Shown here: in pieces, positions 35,185-44,044 of the stretch
Layout: every line of letters begins with the position of its first letter
Numbering within the stretch: position 1 is the stretch's first letter
Assembly (NCBI GenBank): GCA_002841545.1
Contig: PGZZ01000001.1
Location: 186,001-250,000 of the forward strand
Length of the DNA: 64,000 nt
DNA from: Firmicutes bacterium HGW-Firmicutes-16
Lineage (GTDB): Bacteria > Bacillota > Clostridia > Oscillospirales > Oscillospiraceae
Reading direction: 5' to 3'
Position numbers and translations under genes: made by a program
Notes under the pieces: model-generated
The model's input: only the letters and a program-made list of their open reading frames with translations
Database searches by the model: none
What the model was told of the DNA's origin: nothing

Positions 35185-35631
35185 ATGGCAAAATCAAAAA
35201 AAGAGCTAGATAAGGATTTAATGTTTTCGAAAATTATGCCGGCTTTAAACAGTAATCCTTTCAGCTCTGACGCTTCTTCGGACCAAACTGAGGCTGAAGC
35301 TGAAGCAAGTCCCGATTCGCTTTCAGCTTTAAGGGACAAAATCTTTGCTCGAAGCCCAAGCTTCCAAGAAGCAGAAGCGATTTCAACAATAAATGTTATG
35401 GAGAGCCTTGTTTTAAAGAACGTGGACGCAGTTATCAAAAGGTTCAACGTCTGCAGCTGTGACCGTTGTCGATGTGATATCTGCGCTTATGCCTTGAACG
35501 CTCTTCCTGCTCGCTATGCGGTTGTTCAATCTTCAGCAATCGAAAAAGTCGAAGCGGAAATACCTAAGAAAGTTATTATGGATGCACTTATAAAGGCTGC
35601 GATACAGATTCGTTCCCACCCGCACCACTAA
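35185..35631 (+). CDS. comFB: ComFB-domain protein, possible cyclic-di-nucleotide receptor
   Basis: 148 aa. Residues 1-65 are charged and probably disordered. From N70 the ComFB pattern is clear: NVMESLVLKNVDAVIK, then a cysteine cluster C90, C92, C95, C97, C100, and AYALNALPARYAV. Bacillus ComFB binds zinc through four cysteines; cyanobacterial relatives are reported to bind cyclic-di-GMP. The gene is coupled to parA (3-base gap) and followed by a terminator, so the two form a complete operon. The link to flagella is by position and by other cyclic-di-GMP proteins nearby. No competence genes are seen here. Confidence 0.85.
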   Translation: MAKSKKELDKDLMFSKIMPALNSNPFSSDASSDQTEAEAEASPDSLSALRDKIFARSPSFQEAEAISTINVMESLVLKNVDAVIKRFNVCSCDRCRCDICAYALNALPARYAVVQSSAIEKVEAEIPKKVIMDALIKAAIQIRSHPHH

Positions 35632-35658
35632 TTTATGATAATTAGAATACCACCAGAT

Positions 35659-35695
35659 AAAAACTGCTTAGTAAGTAAAACTAAGCAGTTTTTTT
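35659..35695 (+). terminator. Rho-independent terminator after comFB
   Basis: A 13-bp stem (AACTGCTTAG core) with a 9-base loop is followed by a T run. The A run on the other side lets it also work for the opposite strand, facing the pilZ gene end. Confidence 0.9.
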
Positions 35696-35712
35696 GATTG
35701 CATTCACCGGCA

Positions 35713-36405
35713 CTAATGGAGTCCCTTTTTTCTGTGTATTTCAAGGCGCTGCTGTGCAAAAATCGCCTGACACAGACTTTGGATTTCCTTATCATTTAAG
35801 TCAGTGAATTCACATCCTAGAAGCTTGCCAAGCCTCTCGTGATTTTCACTTCTTTTAACCCTGCATTTCAAGGTGAACACCTGACTGCTCTCTCCAACAG
35901 AAAAAGCATTAATTTGAAGCATTGAATCAACTTGGAAATTGCATTTCTCATCATCAATTGCTAGCAGTGCCCCGGAAATACTAACACTCATAACTGTACA
36001 GGGATACTTTACTGTTTGTTCGTCCGTTGCTTCCTGCCCGTCATTTTCCGGCTGTTCTCTCTCGATGATTTCCTCGACCTCTGCATGCGAATTGGTCTTA
36101 ATTCTAAAATAGCTTCGTCTCTCATTTTCACCTAAGCTGCTGACATCATATAATCTCCAGAAACTGCTGTTCGCAATGTAGACATAGCCTTCCAGGCCCA
36201 AAAAGCCGCTTTTGCTACCGAATATGTTGATTTTGATTTTCGTTGCATATCGCATGCTCGGCAGATCGCTCCCGTCACAGGAAACAATTTCGATGGAATT
36301 ATCCTCCGGAAGAAAATCACTGATTCTCCCGATAGCTAAAAACTCATTATCCATCGTTTTGATCTCGCACATGCAGCCAAGAACGCTACTTAAATTTATT
36401 TTCAA
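35713..36405 (-). CDS. PilZ-domain protein (YcgR/YpfA-like)
   Basis: 230 aa. An N-terminal YcgR-like beta domain (about 1-90) precedes a PilZ domain that begins at RRSYFRI, giving the cyclic-di-GMP motif R97-x-x-x-R101. The second motif, usually D/N-x-S-x-x-G, reads SVSISG near residue 140, with Ser in first place. It may act as a motor brake on cyclic-di-GMP binding, as YcgR-type proteins do. TTG start, with GGCGGTGAT upstream; the ATG 11 codons in is an alternative. It is the last gene of the ylqG-to-pilZ set. Confidence 0.85.
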   Translation of the reverse strand: MKINLSSVLGCMCEIKTMDNEFLAIGRISDFLPEDNSIEIVSCDGSDLPSMRYATKIKINIFGSKSGFLGLEGYVYIANSSFWRLYDVSSLGENERRSYFRIKTNSHAEVEEIIEREQPENDGQEATDEQTVKYPCTVMSVSISGALLAIDDEKCNFQVDSMLQINAFSVGESSQVFTLKCRVKRSENHERLGKLLGCEFTDLNDKEIQSLCQAIFAQQRLEIHRKKGLH

Positions 36406-36454
36406 ATATAATCACCGCCAAGCGCAATTCTAAAGTTTTAAAAAAACCTTATTT

Positions 36455-37693
36455 TTATAGATACTCAATGCCGGCAGAAGGTACTGACAGTTCAGACCAA
36501 ATACCATTAACGTAATCAATCGCTTCCATGTATTTCGATTTAACAACGTCTTCCTGTAGCCCCAGTTTTTGAATTGTTGAGGCGACTTTGCTCCATTTGC
36601 CCTTTTCATATAGGATACATAGTTTCAATAGGTCGGCGCAATCCCCGTCATCACCCGTAAGTCCTTTTTTTAGTTCAGTCGTAAGCGGAAGCTCCTCAAC
36701 GGCATCTTTCACAGGCACATCGAGCAGCAGCCCAAGCGTTGAGAACATTCCAAGCAAATACGTTTCAGGTCTTGATATTGGGAAATTATTAATGTACTGA
36801 GACACTTCCTGACAAAAAACAGCACGAAGAAATGATTGCTTGATGAGCTGATCTGTAACACCGCCGTCGTCTGAAAAACTGAGCAGATATATCCACTGTT
36901 TCAGCTGCCCGAGTCCAAGAATCGTCAGGGCTTGTTTTACGCTGCTGATTCTATTGGGCAGGGCAAAATATGAGGAATTGACCATTTTGAGCAGAGAAAA
37001 TGACAACGTGACATCCATTGAGATAATTTTTGCTATTTCATCAAATTCCGGAATTTCTTTAGTTATAGACCCCATCAGCCTGAAAAAGTTCGACTGAAGA
37101 TAATTCATTTTGTGTACCTTAGTCGTGACCATTACAGAAACACTGTCGCCTTGCAAGTAATCGCAGCCGTAAGATAGCGCAAGCTCCTTTGATTCGAGAG
37201 AATTAATGCCGTAAGCCGCAAGTTTTTTTCCAAAGTTCTTTGCCAGCTTGCACAAAACCCCTAGGCTCTCGGTTTTGGGATCAGAAAAATCCGCCTTAAT
37301 AATATCGATATCGGGAAGCAAATCCAAATAGCGTTTATTAAAGTCGAATCCAAGAACAGCAATACGGTAGCCGTCTTTTTTATATCTGTTCAGTATTGCT
37401 TTCGCATCGGGATTAATCAGGATGTTTTCTTCAATCTGAATTACAAGCTTTTTTTCGTCAAAAATCTTGGGGATGTCTTTCATCAGCAGATTAGGCGTAA
37501 ATGTCAGAAAACAATCTTTCCCTTCAAAAAAACCGCCGGCATCGACTCCCGCAAAGAATGAAACTATTGTGTTGGCAACATGAGTGTCACGCTGATTATA
37601 CAGGGTGCTGGCATCCTGATAATAAACAAGTTCATAGGCTACAAGCTTTAGGTTCTTGTCGAGTATAGGCGCTCTTACTATATGGGTTTCCAT
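36455..37693 (-). CDS. EAL-like/HDOD signalling protein (YuxH type)
   Basis: 412 aa. Residues about 1-200 are a degenerate EAL domain: the EAL motif reads YELVYY and metal-binding acids are not in place, so phosphodiesterase activity is unlikely. Residues about 205-390 are an HDOD domain (IISMDVTLSFSLLKMVNSSY, ISSVKQALTILGLGQLKQWI). Such proteins act as regulators, in some species of motility. It lies 55 bases after the carboxypeptidase gene and 50 bases before pilZ. Its architecture recurs in the C-terminal half of the 48928-51051 protein. Confidence 0.88.
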   Translation of the reverse strand: METHIVRAPILDKNLKLVAYELVYYQDASTLYNQRDTHVANTIVSFFAGVDAGGFFEGKDCFLTFTPNLLMKDIPKIFDEKKLVIQIEENILINPDAKAILNRYKKDGYRIAVLGFDFNKRYLDLLPDIDIIKADFSDPKTESLGVLCKLAKNFGKKLAAYGINSLESKELALSYGCDYLQGDSVSVMVTTKVHKMNYLQSNFFRLMGSITKEIPEFDEIAKIISMDVTLSFSLLKMVNSSYFALPNRISSVKQALTILGLGQLKQWIYLLSFSDDGGVTDQLIKQSFLRAVFCQEVSQYINNFPISRPETYLLGMFSTLGLLLDVPVKDAVEELPLTTELKKGLTGDDGDCADLLKLCILYEKGKWSKVASTIQKLGLQEDVVKSKYMEAIDYVNGIWSELSVPSAGIEYL

Positions 37694-37748
37694 AATATTT
37701 CTCCCTTAAGTCTTAAATTGGGAACACAAGAATTCTTCCTTAATACAA

Positions 37749-38534
37749 TTAGCCGAAGCCCTTGGGTTTACTATACATATCTTGCAAATATTCTTCAAGA
37801 CAAAGATTCTTTGATTTAATAGCTTCCGCATTTTTTTCTCCGACATATCGGTAATGCCACGGTTCCCAATCAATTCCGGTTATCTGGCTTTTATCTTTAG
37901 GATACCGTTCAATAAAACCGTATTTTGCAGCATTTTCTTCAAGCCATGTATATGCAGGTGTTTTAGCAAAGCCTTCGTCCAGATCTGTAACATTGTCAGT
38001 AAGTAAGTCAACGGCAAGACCCGTATGGTGCTCGCTCGCTCCGCCCATTTGCAAATATTTAGATGTAAGGTTCTTGCTGTTTTCATCACTGTACCCGGCA
38101 GTCGTATATATTAAGCATTTAGCTTTATATAGTTTATCCTGCTCTGACACGCTTCGAAAACCAGAGCAAACACTTAAGGTTATGCCTTCATCTTTTGCTG
38201 AATCGATCATCTTTTGAAGAGAATCTGCAATTCTTGAATCTACGCGAGTATTCTGGAACGGAATTAAATCAACTGTAAAATCTCTAGGCACAACATTTTT
38301 ACTGTTAACTAGTATCAATTCCCAAGAATCCACTTCCGCAACATCTTTTAAAATAGAAGCTTTTTGCTGAACGGAATTTTTGGGATTAATAGTCGAGCCT
38401 ATGGTGAATAAGCTGAACATTGAAAGACCGAGAAGTGTAGCAGCAAGTAGAAGCCAGCTCATTCGCATATTTTTCGATTTTTGTTTTTTTGCCTCTATCT
38501 CACGGTTTTTTAGACTTTGAGTATGGCCTTGCAT
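37749..38534 (-). CDS. Membrane-anchored D-alanyl-D-alanine carboxypeptidase, VanY/M15B family
   Basis: 261 aa. One N-terminal membrane helix (about residues 25-45) anchors an outside peptidase domain. Zinc site motifs are present: SEHHTGLAVDLL (SxHxxGxAxD type) and EPWHYRYVG. Such enzymes trim the terminal D-Ala from peptidoglycan stem peptides. It sits between fhlB and the HDOD gene, apparently in one transcript, hinting at wall remodelling linked to flagella. The ATG at 38534 has GGGGTGAT upstream; the GTG three codons earlier lies in that site. Confidence 0.9.
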   Translation of the reverse strand: MQGHTQSLKNREIEAKKQKSKNMRMSWLLLAATLLGLSMFSLFTIGSTINPKNSVQQKASILKDVAEVDSWELILVNSKNVVPRDFTVDLIPFQNTRVDSRIADSLQKMIDSAKDEGITLSVCSGFRSVSEQDKLYKAKCLIYTTAGYSDENSKNLTSKYLQMGGASEHHTGLAVDLLTDNVTDLDEGFAKTPAYTWLEENAAKYGFIERYPKDKSQITGIDWEPWHYRYVGEKNAEAIKSKNLCLEEYLQDMYSKPKGFG

Positions 38535-38570
38535 CTTTATCACCCCATGGCAAATCGTTTGAATTATTCT

Positions 38571-38855
38571 CTAATTGTCGGCATTAATTCCTTTGTACTT
38601 TTCTGCGGACATAAGTATGCTGCAATATATCTTCGCAATAATTCCGTAGAGATCCGCAGGAATATTTTTACCGACATCCAGCATGCATAGCATTGATGCA
38701 ACACTGTCATCTCTATAAACAGGTATACCCTGCTTTTCGGCAATATCAATTATTTTTTCAGCAATCGGACCGTATCCTGAAGCGACAACAACAGGCGCAA
38801 AATCATTGTCTTTGTCGTATTTCAGAGCAACGGCTTTCTTGTCAAATTTTGACAT
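38571..38855 (-). CDS. fhlB: FhlB (YlqH), FlhB C-terminal-domain-like protein
   Basis: 94 aa. It matches the cytoplasmic end of FlhB (AVALKYDKDNDFAPVVVASG, then AEKIIDIAEKQGIPVYRDDS) without membrane helices and without the NPTH cleavage site. Such proteins (YlqH in Bacillus) can partly replace FlhB-C in export. It overlaps the upstream fliK-like gene by 14 bases. GGAGGG lies 8-9 bases before the ATG. Confidence 0.9.
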   Translation of the reverse strand: MSKFDKKAVALKYDKDNDFAPVVVASGYGPIAEKIIDIAEKQGIPVYRDDSVASMLCMLDVGKNIPADLYGIIAKIYCSILMSAEKYKGINADN

Positions 38856-40263
38856 CTACTCCGACCCTCCTGTAAGGCAATGATTTGAAAACTTCCATGA
38901 GCGAACGTGTGTTTTCAAAGGTTAATACTTCCGTTTTACCAACATGGTAAGGCGTTCCGTGAAAGAGCTTTGGAAGCGATTTCATAAGCTCCTCATAGCC
39001 CGCTTCACAGTTTTTAGGGCAATAGAGTGAAAAATCGACCGTTGAATTATATACGGAGAATTCCGCCTCAAAGCGTCCGACACCCTCGACATCAATTACC
39101 ATAAGCAGGTGCATTGCCTGAGGAGCATTCTCCGGCACGTCCTTTTCATCGCCCTCCGGATTAATCCATAATTCTGCGAAGGCTCTCATGTCATTATACT
39201 GAAGAGGCAGTATGAAATGAAGCAGGGGAGTAAAGTTGCAGGGCGATGAAAGCAGACTGTAAAGCATTTTTTCCAGCTTTGCCGTATCGGTAGTATTTGC
39301 TCCCGTTCCTCTTTGCTGCGAAATAAGCCTGATAATCGAGGCCATTACCCGAGACTCGTTTTCTTCTGAATTATCGGTTTTCGTAAGTCCTCTTTCTTCA
39401 ATATTCAACTCCGTGTATGACTGCATCAGGGCTTTGAGTTCGCTTCTTTGTGAAGGCGCAAGGAATTGGCCTAGCCTATAAGCCGACTCAGCAGCATAAT
39501 CGGTGTTCGCGTTGTATCTGGAGAGGTTATAAATGAGTATTGAAAGCGTTTTGGAAAGCTTAGGGGAGAATAATATGCTGTCTTCAATATTTTTCATCAA
39601 AGCTAGCGCATCTGATTTCAGGGCAGAAAAGTTCTCCGGCGCATCCTGCGCGAGAAATCTCACAATAAGACCATCCAGCTTTGCTGAAAGCGATTTACTC
39701 GAAGACAGCTGGTCTCGTAAAAAACCAAGATTGTTAGCAACAGAATCGAGTATTTCGCGCTGGTTTCCCATGTTGTTAATCGAACGCAGAACTCTTGCGA
39801 TTGCGACCTGAACATCGGGCTTTTCCTTATTCTGTGAGCTTACCTCTCTTAAAAAATCAAAGAGTTCCCCTGAAAAAGCAGTTGACCCGCGCAGTTGTCT
39901 GCGCATCTCTTCCGTCAGGTATTCAGGTTTTATGAGCAGAGTACCCAAAATGTCCTCAATATCAGTCGTAAGAGTCTTGTTGTTTGCAGGCAGAAGCTTG
40001 TACAGTTCTTCAAGCATGAAGATGTTTTTTAAATATGACACCGTAACGGTGGGGTCTTTCAGCAGATTAAGTAGAAGGGTAGGCACATCGTTGCCGTCTA
40101 ATAAGCCGTTATTTTGCTTTAGTAATTCGCTTTGGTTATGCGTCTGAACAACTTTCGTCGAGCTCTGTATGTTAAATGTCCCGTTTGTCTCCACGCCTGG
40201 CTTAGGCTGTATGTTTTGGTTTTGCGTTACTAAAGGTTTTGTAACTCGTAAAAAATCCGGCAA
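38842..40263 (-). CDS. ylqG: YlqG-like protein with FliK-type C-terminus
   Basis: 473 aa. The long helical middle has no obvious catalytic motif. The last 90 residues (MHLLMVIDVEGVGRFEAEFS, SLPYRRVGVDVKI) resemble the hook domain of FliK. It corresponds in position and size to Bacillus YlqG, which precedes ylqH (fhlB). TTG start at 40263 with GGAGG 7 bases upstream; the ATG 15 codons earlier has no ribosome site. A role with FhlB in export switching is plausible but not proven. Confidence 0.75.
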   Translation of the reverse strand: MPDFLRVTKPLVTQNQNIQPKPGVETNGTFNIQSSTKVVQTHNQSELLKQNNGLLDGNDVPTLLLNLLKDPTVTVSYLKNIFMLEELYKLLPANNKTLTTDIEDILGTLLIKPEYLTEEMRRQLRGSTAFSGELFDFLREVSSQNKEKPDVQVAIARVLRSINNMGNQREILDSVANNLGFLRDQLSSSKSLSAKLDGLIVRFLAQDAPENFSALKSDALALMKNIEDSILFSPKLSKTLSILIYNLSRYNANTDYAAESAYRLGQFLAPSQRSELKALMQSYTELNIEERGLTKTDNSEENESRVMASIIRLISQQRGTGANTTDTAKLEKMLYSLLSSPCNFTPLLHFILPLQYNDMRAFAELWINPEGDEKDVPENAPQAMHLLMVIDVEGVGRFEAEFSVYNSTVDFSLYCPKNCEAGYEELMKSLPKLFHGTPYHVGKTEVLTFENTRSLMEVFKSLPYRRVGVDVKI

Positions 40264-40554
40264 CTTGCTCCCTCCTTTTCTATAAAGTGAATATAATTTG
40301 GGCGGCATTTATGTGCTATTCCACAATTATATTTATTTACTGTTTTTTAGAAAACACAATGGGTAAAGTCTATAGTTTAATTATTATTTATCTACAAAAA
40401 GCGTCAATATGCAAGGCTTTTCACTCATTTGTGCCTGCCATATCCTGTCTGTAAGCAGTTTACATACATTTTCTCTTTCTTTTTTGCTGAACAATAGTAT
40501 AAATACTACAAATCTAACTATACCAAGCGACAGCTACTATGGAAAGGTGATTTT
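40264..40554. promoter_or_regulatory. Divergent non-coding region between ylqG and cheA
   Basis: 291 AT-rich bases without a coding frame. It must carry promoters for the ylqG set and for cheA. I found no clear sigma-28 box or long palindrome. Confidence 0.5.
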
Positions 40555-42606
40555 ATGAGTACCGATGATTTAGTAATGGAATCTCTACTGGAAGCTTTTA
40601 TTCACGAAACGAATGAAATGCTTGAACAGCTCGATGAAATACTTCTTGATTCTGAACGGGCAAAAAGTATCACGGATGAAAACATAAACAGTATATTCCG
40701 GATCACACACACAATTAAAGGCTCTGCAGCCATGATGAGCTTCAACACGATTTCACAGTTGGCGCACTCTGTCGAAGATGTGTTTTTCATTCTAAGAGAA
40801 AACCCATCCAGCCTTCGGCTTGTTTTTAATTCAATATTTGACCTTGTTTTCAAGGCATCGGACTTTTTTAAGCGTGAGCTGGAAAGACTTCAGGACAGCG
40901 AATATATTGAAGGCGATGCATCCGAAATTATTGCTCAGCTGACAAGTCAGGCCGTCATAATCAAGGGGAGCCCCGAACCTGTTTCTGCGGCTTCAGTGAC
41001 TAGCGCCGTTTCTGATGGTTCAGATATTCTATCCCATGACGGCTCCGTGTCGATACTAGTGTATTTTGAAAACGACTGCGGAATGGAAAATGTCCGCGCA
41101 TTCATGCTTCTAAGTCAGCTTAGTCCCTTTTGCGACGAAATGGCTTCTATTCCGGCGAATCCAGAAGCCGATTCCGCTCTCGCGGCTGAAATAATCAAGA
41201 ACGGCTTTAAGGTCATCTGTAAGCCCTCGCACTCGCTTGATGTGGTTTTGAACGTAATTGAAAGCGCGCTAAGCATAAGATCGTACGAGGTGCTCGCCGA
41301 AGAAACAATCAAGCTCGATGACGGCATAGCAGATGCGTCAAGCGAAAGCAACATGGGTGATACCTCGCAGGCCGTTCTTGACACTAAAATTGATACAATT
41401 AAAAACCAGGCTCAGGCCTCCGCAGGCGGCGTGAAGCAGAGTCTTATCAGTGTTAACCAGTTGAAGCTCGACCATCTTATGGACCTTGTGGGTGAAATCG
41501 TCACGGCGGAATCCATGGTTGCAAGAAATCCAGACATTCTCGGTCTTCGTCTCGATAATTTCACAAAATCTGTTCGTGAGCTGAGAAAACTGACCGACGA
41601 GCTGCAGGACATTGTAATGTCGATTCGAATGGTTCCTCTGCTCGGGACCTTCCATAAGATGGACAGGATAGTTCGGGATATGGGTAAAAAGCTCGGGAAA
41701 AAAGCCGATCTCATCACGGAAGGCGGAGATACCGAGGTCGATAAAACCATAAATGACGCGATCGTTGACCCTCTTATGCATATGATCCGCAACTCAATGG
41801 ATCACGCAATTGAAACACCCGAAGCGCGTATCGCTCTCGGAAAGCCGGAAGTCGGAACATTAGTACTCTCGGCGAGAAACACAGGCGGCGAAATACTCAT
41901 TACCATTTCTGACGACGGCGCAGGCCTTGACACTGAAAAGCTGCTCGCAAAAGCAAAAGCAAACGGTATGCTGCAAAAGCCCGAGGCCTCATACTCAGAA
42001 AAAGAAATATTTAATCTCATTCTGCTTCCCGGATTTTCCACAAACACTAATGTTACCGAGTTTTCCGGCCGTGGAGTCGGCATGGATGTGGTTAAGAAAA
42101 ACATCGACCAAGTTGGCGGAACTATATCCATAAACAGCGAAAAGGGCAAAGGCACTACCTTCACAATTAAGATTCCTCTCACCCTTGCAATTGTTGACGG
42201 AATGAACATCGCCGTGGGTAAAACTGTGTTTACCCTACCTATCACGGCAATTAGACAATCTTTTAAAATTACCGATGAATCTCAGATTATCCGCAACTCA
42301 GACGGCACGGAAATGATTCTTCAGCGCGGCGAATGTTTTCCAATTGCGAGACTAAAAAAGCTGTTCGATATCGAAGCCGGCTGTGAAAACATTAGCGATG
42401 GCATTATGATTCAGGTTGACAGCAACAATTCCGGGTACTGCTTATTTGCCGATGAGCTTTTGGGCGAATACCAAGTGGTTGTTAAACCCTTCCCTGTGTT
42501 CCTGAAAAAATATAACTTGAAAAACCAGGGCATTTCCGGCTGCAGCGTTCTCGGAGACGGCAGTATAAGCCTGATTTTGGACGTCAACACGCTTAGAAAC
42601 GACTGA
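40555..42606 (+). CDS. cheA: Chemotaxis histidine kinase CheA
   Basis: 683 aa. P1 with phosphorylated H52 (THTIKGSAAMM); P2-like CheY-binding domain about 165-245 (MENVRAFMLLSQLSPF); P3 dimerisation from about 300 (LKLDHLMDLVGEIVTAESMV); P4 kinase with IRNSMDHAIE, ISDDGAGLD and FSGRGVGMDVVKK; P5 CheW-like from about 550. CheA phosphorylates CheY and CheB. AAAGGTGA stands before the ATG. It heads cheA-cheW-cheR-cheB, placed apart from the fla operon. Confidence 0.97.
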   Translation: MSTDDLVMESLLEAFIHETNEMLEQLDEILLDSERAKSITDENINSIFRITHTIKGSAAMMSFNTISQLAHSVEDVFFILRENPSSLRLVFNSIFDLVFKASDFFKRELERLQDSEYIEGDASEIIAQLTSQAVIIKGSPEPVSAASVTSAVSDGSDILSHDGSVSILVYFENDCGMENVRAFMLLSQLSPFCDEMASIPANPEADSALAAEIIKNGFKVICKPSHSLDVVLNVIESALSIRSYEVLAEETIKLDDGIADASSESNMGDTSQAVLDTKIDTIKNQAQASAGGVKQSLISVNQLKLDHLMDLVGEIVTAESMVARNPDILGLRLDNFTKSVRELRKLTDELQDIVMSIRMVPLLGTFHKMDRIVRDMGKKLGKKADLITEGGDTEVDKTINDAIVDPLMHMIRNSMDHAIETPEARIALGKPEVGTLVLSARNTGGEILITISDDGAGLDTEKLLAKAKANGMLQKPEASYSEKEIFNLILLPGFSTNTNVTEFSGRGVGMDVVKKNIDQVGGTISINSEKGKGTTFTIKIPLTLAIVDGMNIAVGKTVFTLPITAIRQSFKITDESQIIRNSDGTEMILQRGECFPIARLKKLFDIEAGCENISDGIMIQVDSNNSGYCLFADELLGEYQVVVKPFPVFLKKYNLKNQGISGCSVLGDGSISLILDVNTLRND

Positions 42607-42694
42607 TATTATTGAAGCTCGTTCTCTTAGCTTAGCAACCGACGCATAGCTTTTCAATGTTCTCCGAATTTTTAATGATGGAAGGAATAATCTG

Positions 42695-43171
42695 ATGACT
42701 AACCTTGAAAAAAAAGCAGAACTGTCCGATTTTCTGAATGACAGATATCTATTATTTACAATAGAAGGTTCATACTATGGGCTTCCTCTGGCTATGGCGC
42801 TTGAAATACTGACCGTGCAGTCAATAACAAAGCTGCCCCGGGTCGCGGACTATGTTAAGGGAATAATCAATCTGCGCGGAAAGGTAATTCCGGTTCTGGA
42901 TGTTAGGAAAAAGCTCGGGATTCCCGAGCGCCCTTATGATGATGCAAACTGCATAATCGTAATCGAAATCAGAGATGTTCACGTCGGTCTTATTGTTGAT
43001 ATGGTATCTGAGGTTGCGACTGTACCGGCCGACAGAGTGATTCCGCCACCGAAAACGATTGGTGAGAATTCAAACTTCATCTCCTCCGTATCTCAGCTTG
43101 ATAACAAAATCGTCTTAAATCTTGACTGCGAAAGATTTTTTGCTAATGACTTTGAAATAGCTGTATCCTGA
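42695..43171 (+). CDS. cheW: Chemotaxis coupling protein CheW
   Basis: 158 aa. The CheW core includes LPRVADYVKGIINLRGKVIP and VLDVRKKLGIP. CheW links CheA to receptors. The ATG has GGAAGGAA upstream. It lies 88 bases after cheA. Confidence 0.96.
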   Translation: MTNLEKKAELSDFLNDRYLLFTIEGSYYGLPLAMALEILTVQSITKLPRVADYVKGIINLRGKVIPVLDVRKKLGIPERPYDDANCIIVIEIRDVHVGLIVDMVSEVATVPADRVIPPPKTIGENSNFISSVSQLDNKIVLNLDCERFFANDFEIAVS

Positions 43172-43191
43172 GCGAAAGGTAATGCTCCCCT

Positions 43192-44028
43192 ATGAAAACC
43201 GAAGAAGCCTTCAGAATAGTAAAGCTCTCAGACAGTGAGTTTGACTATTTTGTAAAGTTCGTCAGTCAGCACTATGGAATTGATTTATCTCAGAAGCGTC
43301 ATCTGATTGAAGCGCGCCTTGCAGGAGAGCTCAAAGCTCACGGCTTAACAAGCTACACTCAATTTATTGATATGATCAAGGCAGACAGGTCCTTAAAGAT
43401 TATCGAATCCGTAATGAATAAGCTAACTACAAATTATTCGTTTTTTTCAAGGGAAACAGAACATTTCGACTATCTTGCGAAAACTGTAATCCCGGAGCTG
43501 GAAAAAACCGCAAAGAGAACACTAAAAATATGGAGCGCCGGATGCTCAACAGGACAGGAACCATATAATATCGCAATGGCAATCGACAGTGCCGTTGGTT
43601 TTAAGCGGAATCTCTGGTCTGTTTCAATTACCGCTACAGATGTTTCCACCGAAGCGCTCTCAGTTGCCGCAAAAGGAGTTTATCCCGAAAGCTCGCTTGA
43701 TGTAATGCCTGCTTCATGGAAGGCGAATTATATGTCAAAACTGCCGGACGGGAATTTTCAGGTTGCATCTAATATAAGAAATATGGTATCATTTAAAAAA
43801 TTCAATTTGATGGATCCGTTTCCGTACAGTAATTATTACGACATAATTTTCTGCCGTAATGTTATGATTTACTTTAAACCGCAGACCGCTCAGCAGATTG
43901 TCAAAAAGTTTTATCAGGCTAACCTTGAGGGCGGATACTTTTTTATCAGTCATTCGGAAACGATAAGCAGATTCGAAAACGATTATTCATACCTGTTTCC
44001 ATCAGTATACCGAAAGCAAAAAAAATGA
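43192..44028 (+). CDS. cheR: Chemoreceptor methyltransferase CheR
   Basis: 278 aa. An N-terminal helical domain precedes the SAM-binding methyltransferase domain: IWSAGCSTGQEPYNIAM is the SAM motif, and DIIFCRNVMIYF is typical of CheR. It methylates glutamates of chemoreceptors such as those at 46674-48719 and 51960-53651. The MLF C-terminal variable region is short. Confidence 0.96.
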   Translation: MKTEEAFRIVKLSDSEFDYFVKFVSQHYGIDLSQKRHLIEARLAGELKAHGLTSYTQFIDMIKADRSLKIIESVMNKLTTNYSFFSRETEHFDYLAKTVIPELEKTAKRTLKIWSAGCSTGQEPYNIAMAIDSAVGFKRNLWSVSITATDVSTEALSVAAKGVYPESSLDVMPASWKANYMSKLPDGNFQVASNIRNMVSFKKFNLMDPFPYSNYYDIIFCRNVMIYFKPQTAQQIVKKFYQANLEGGYFFISHSETISRFENDYSYLFPSVYRKQKK

Positions 44029-44044
44029 GGATGTGTCCTGAATA

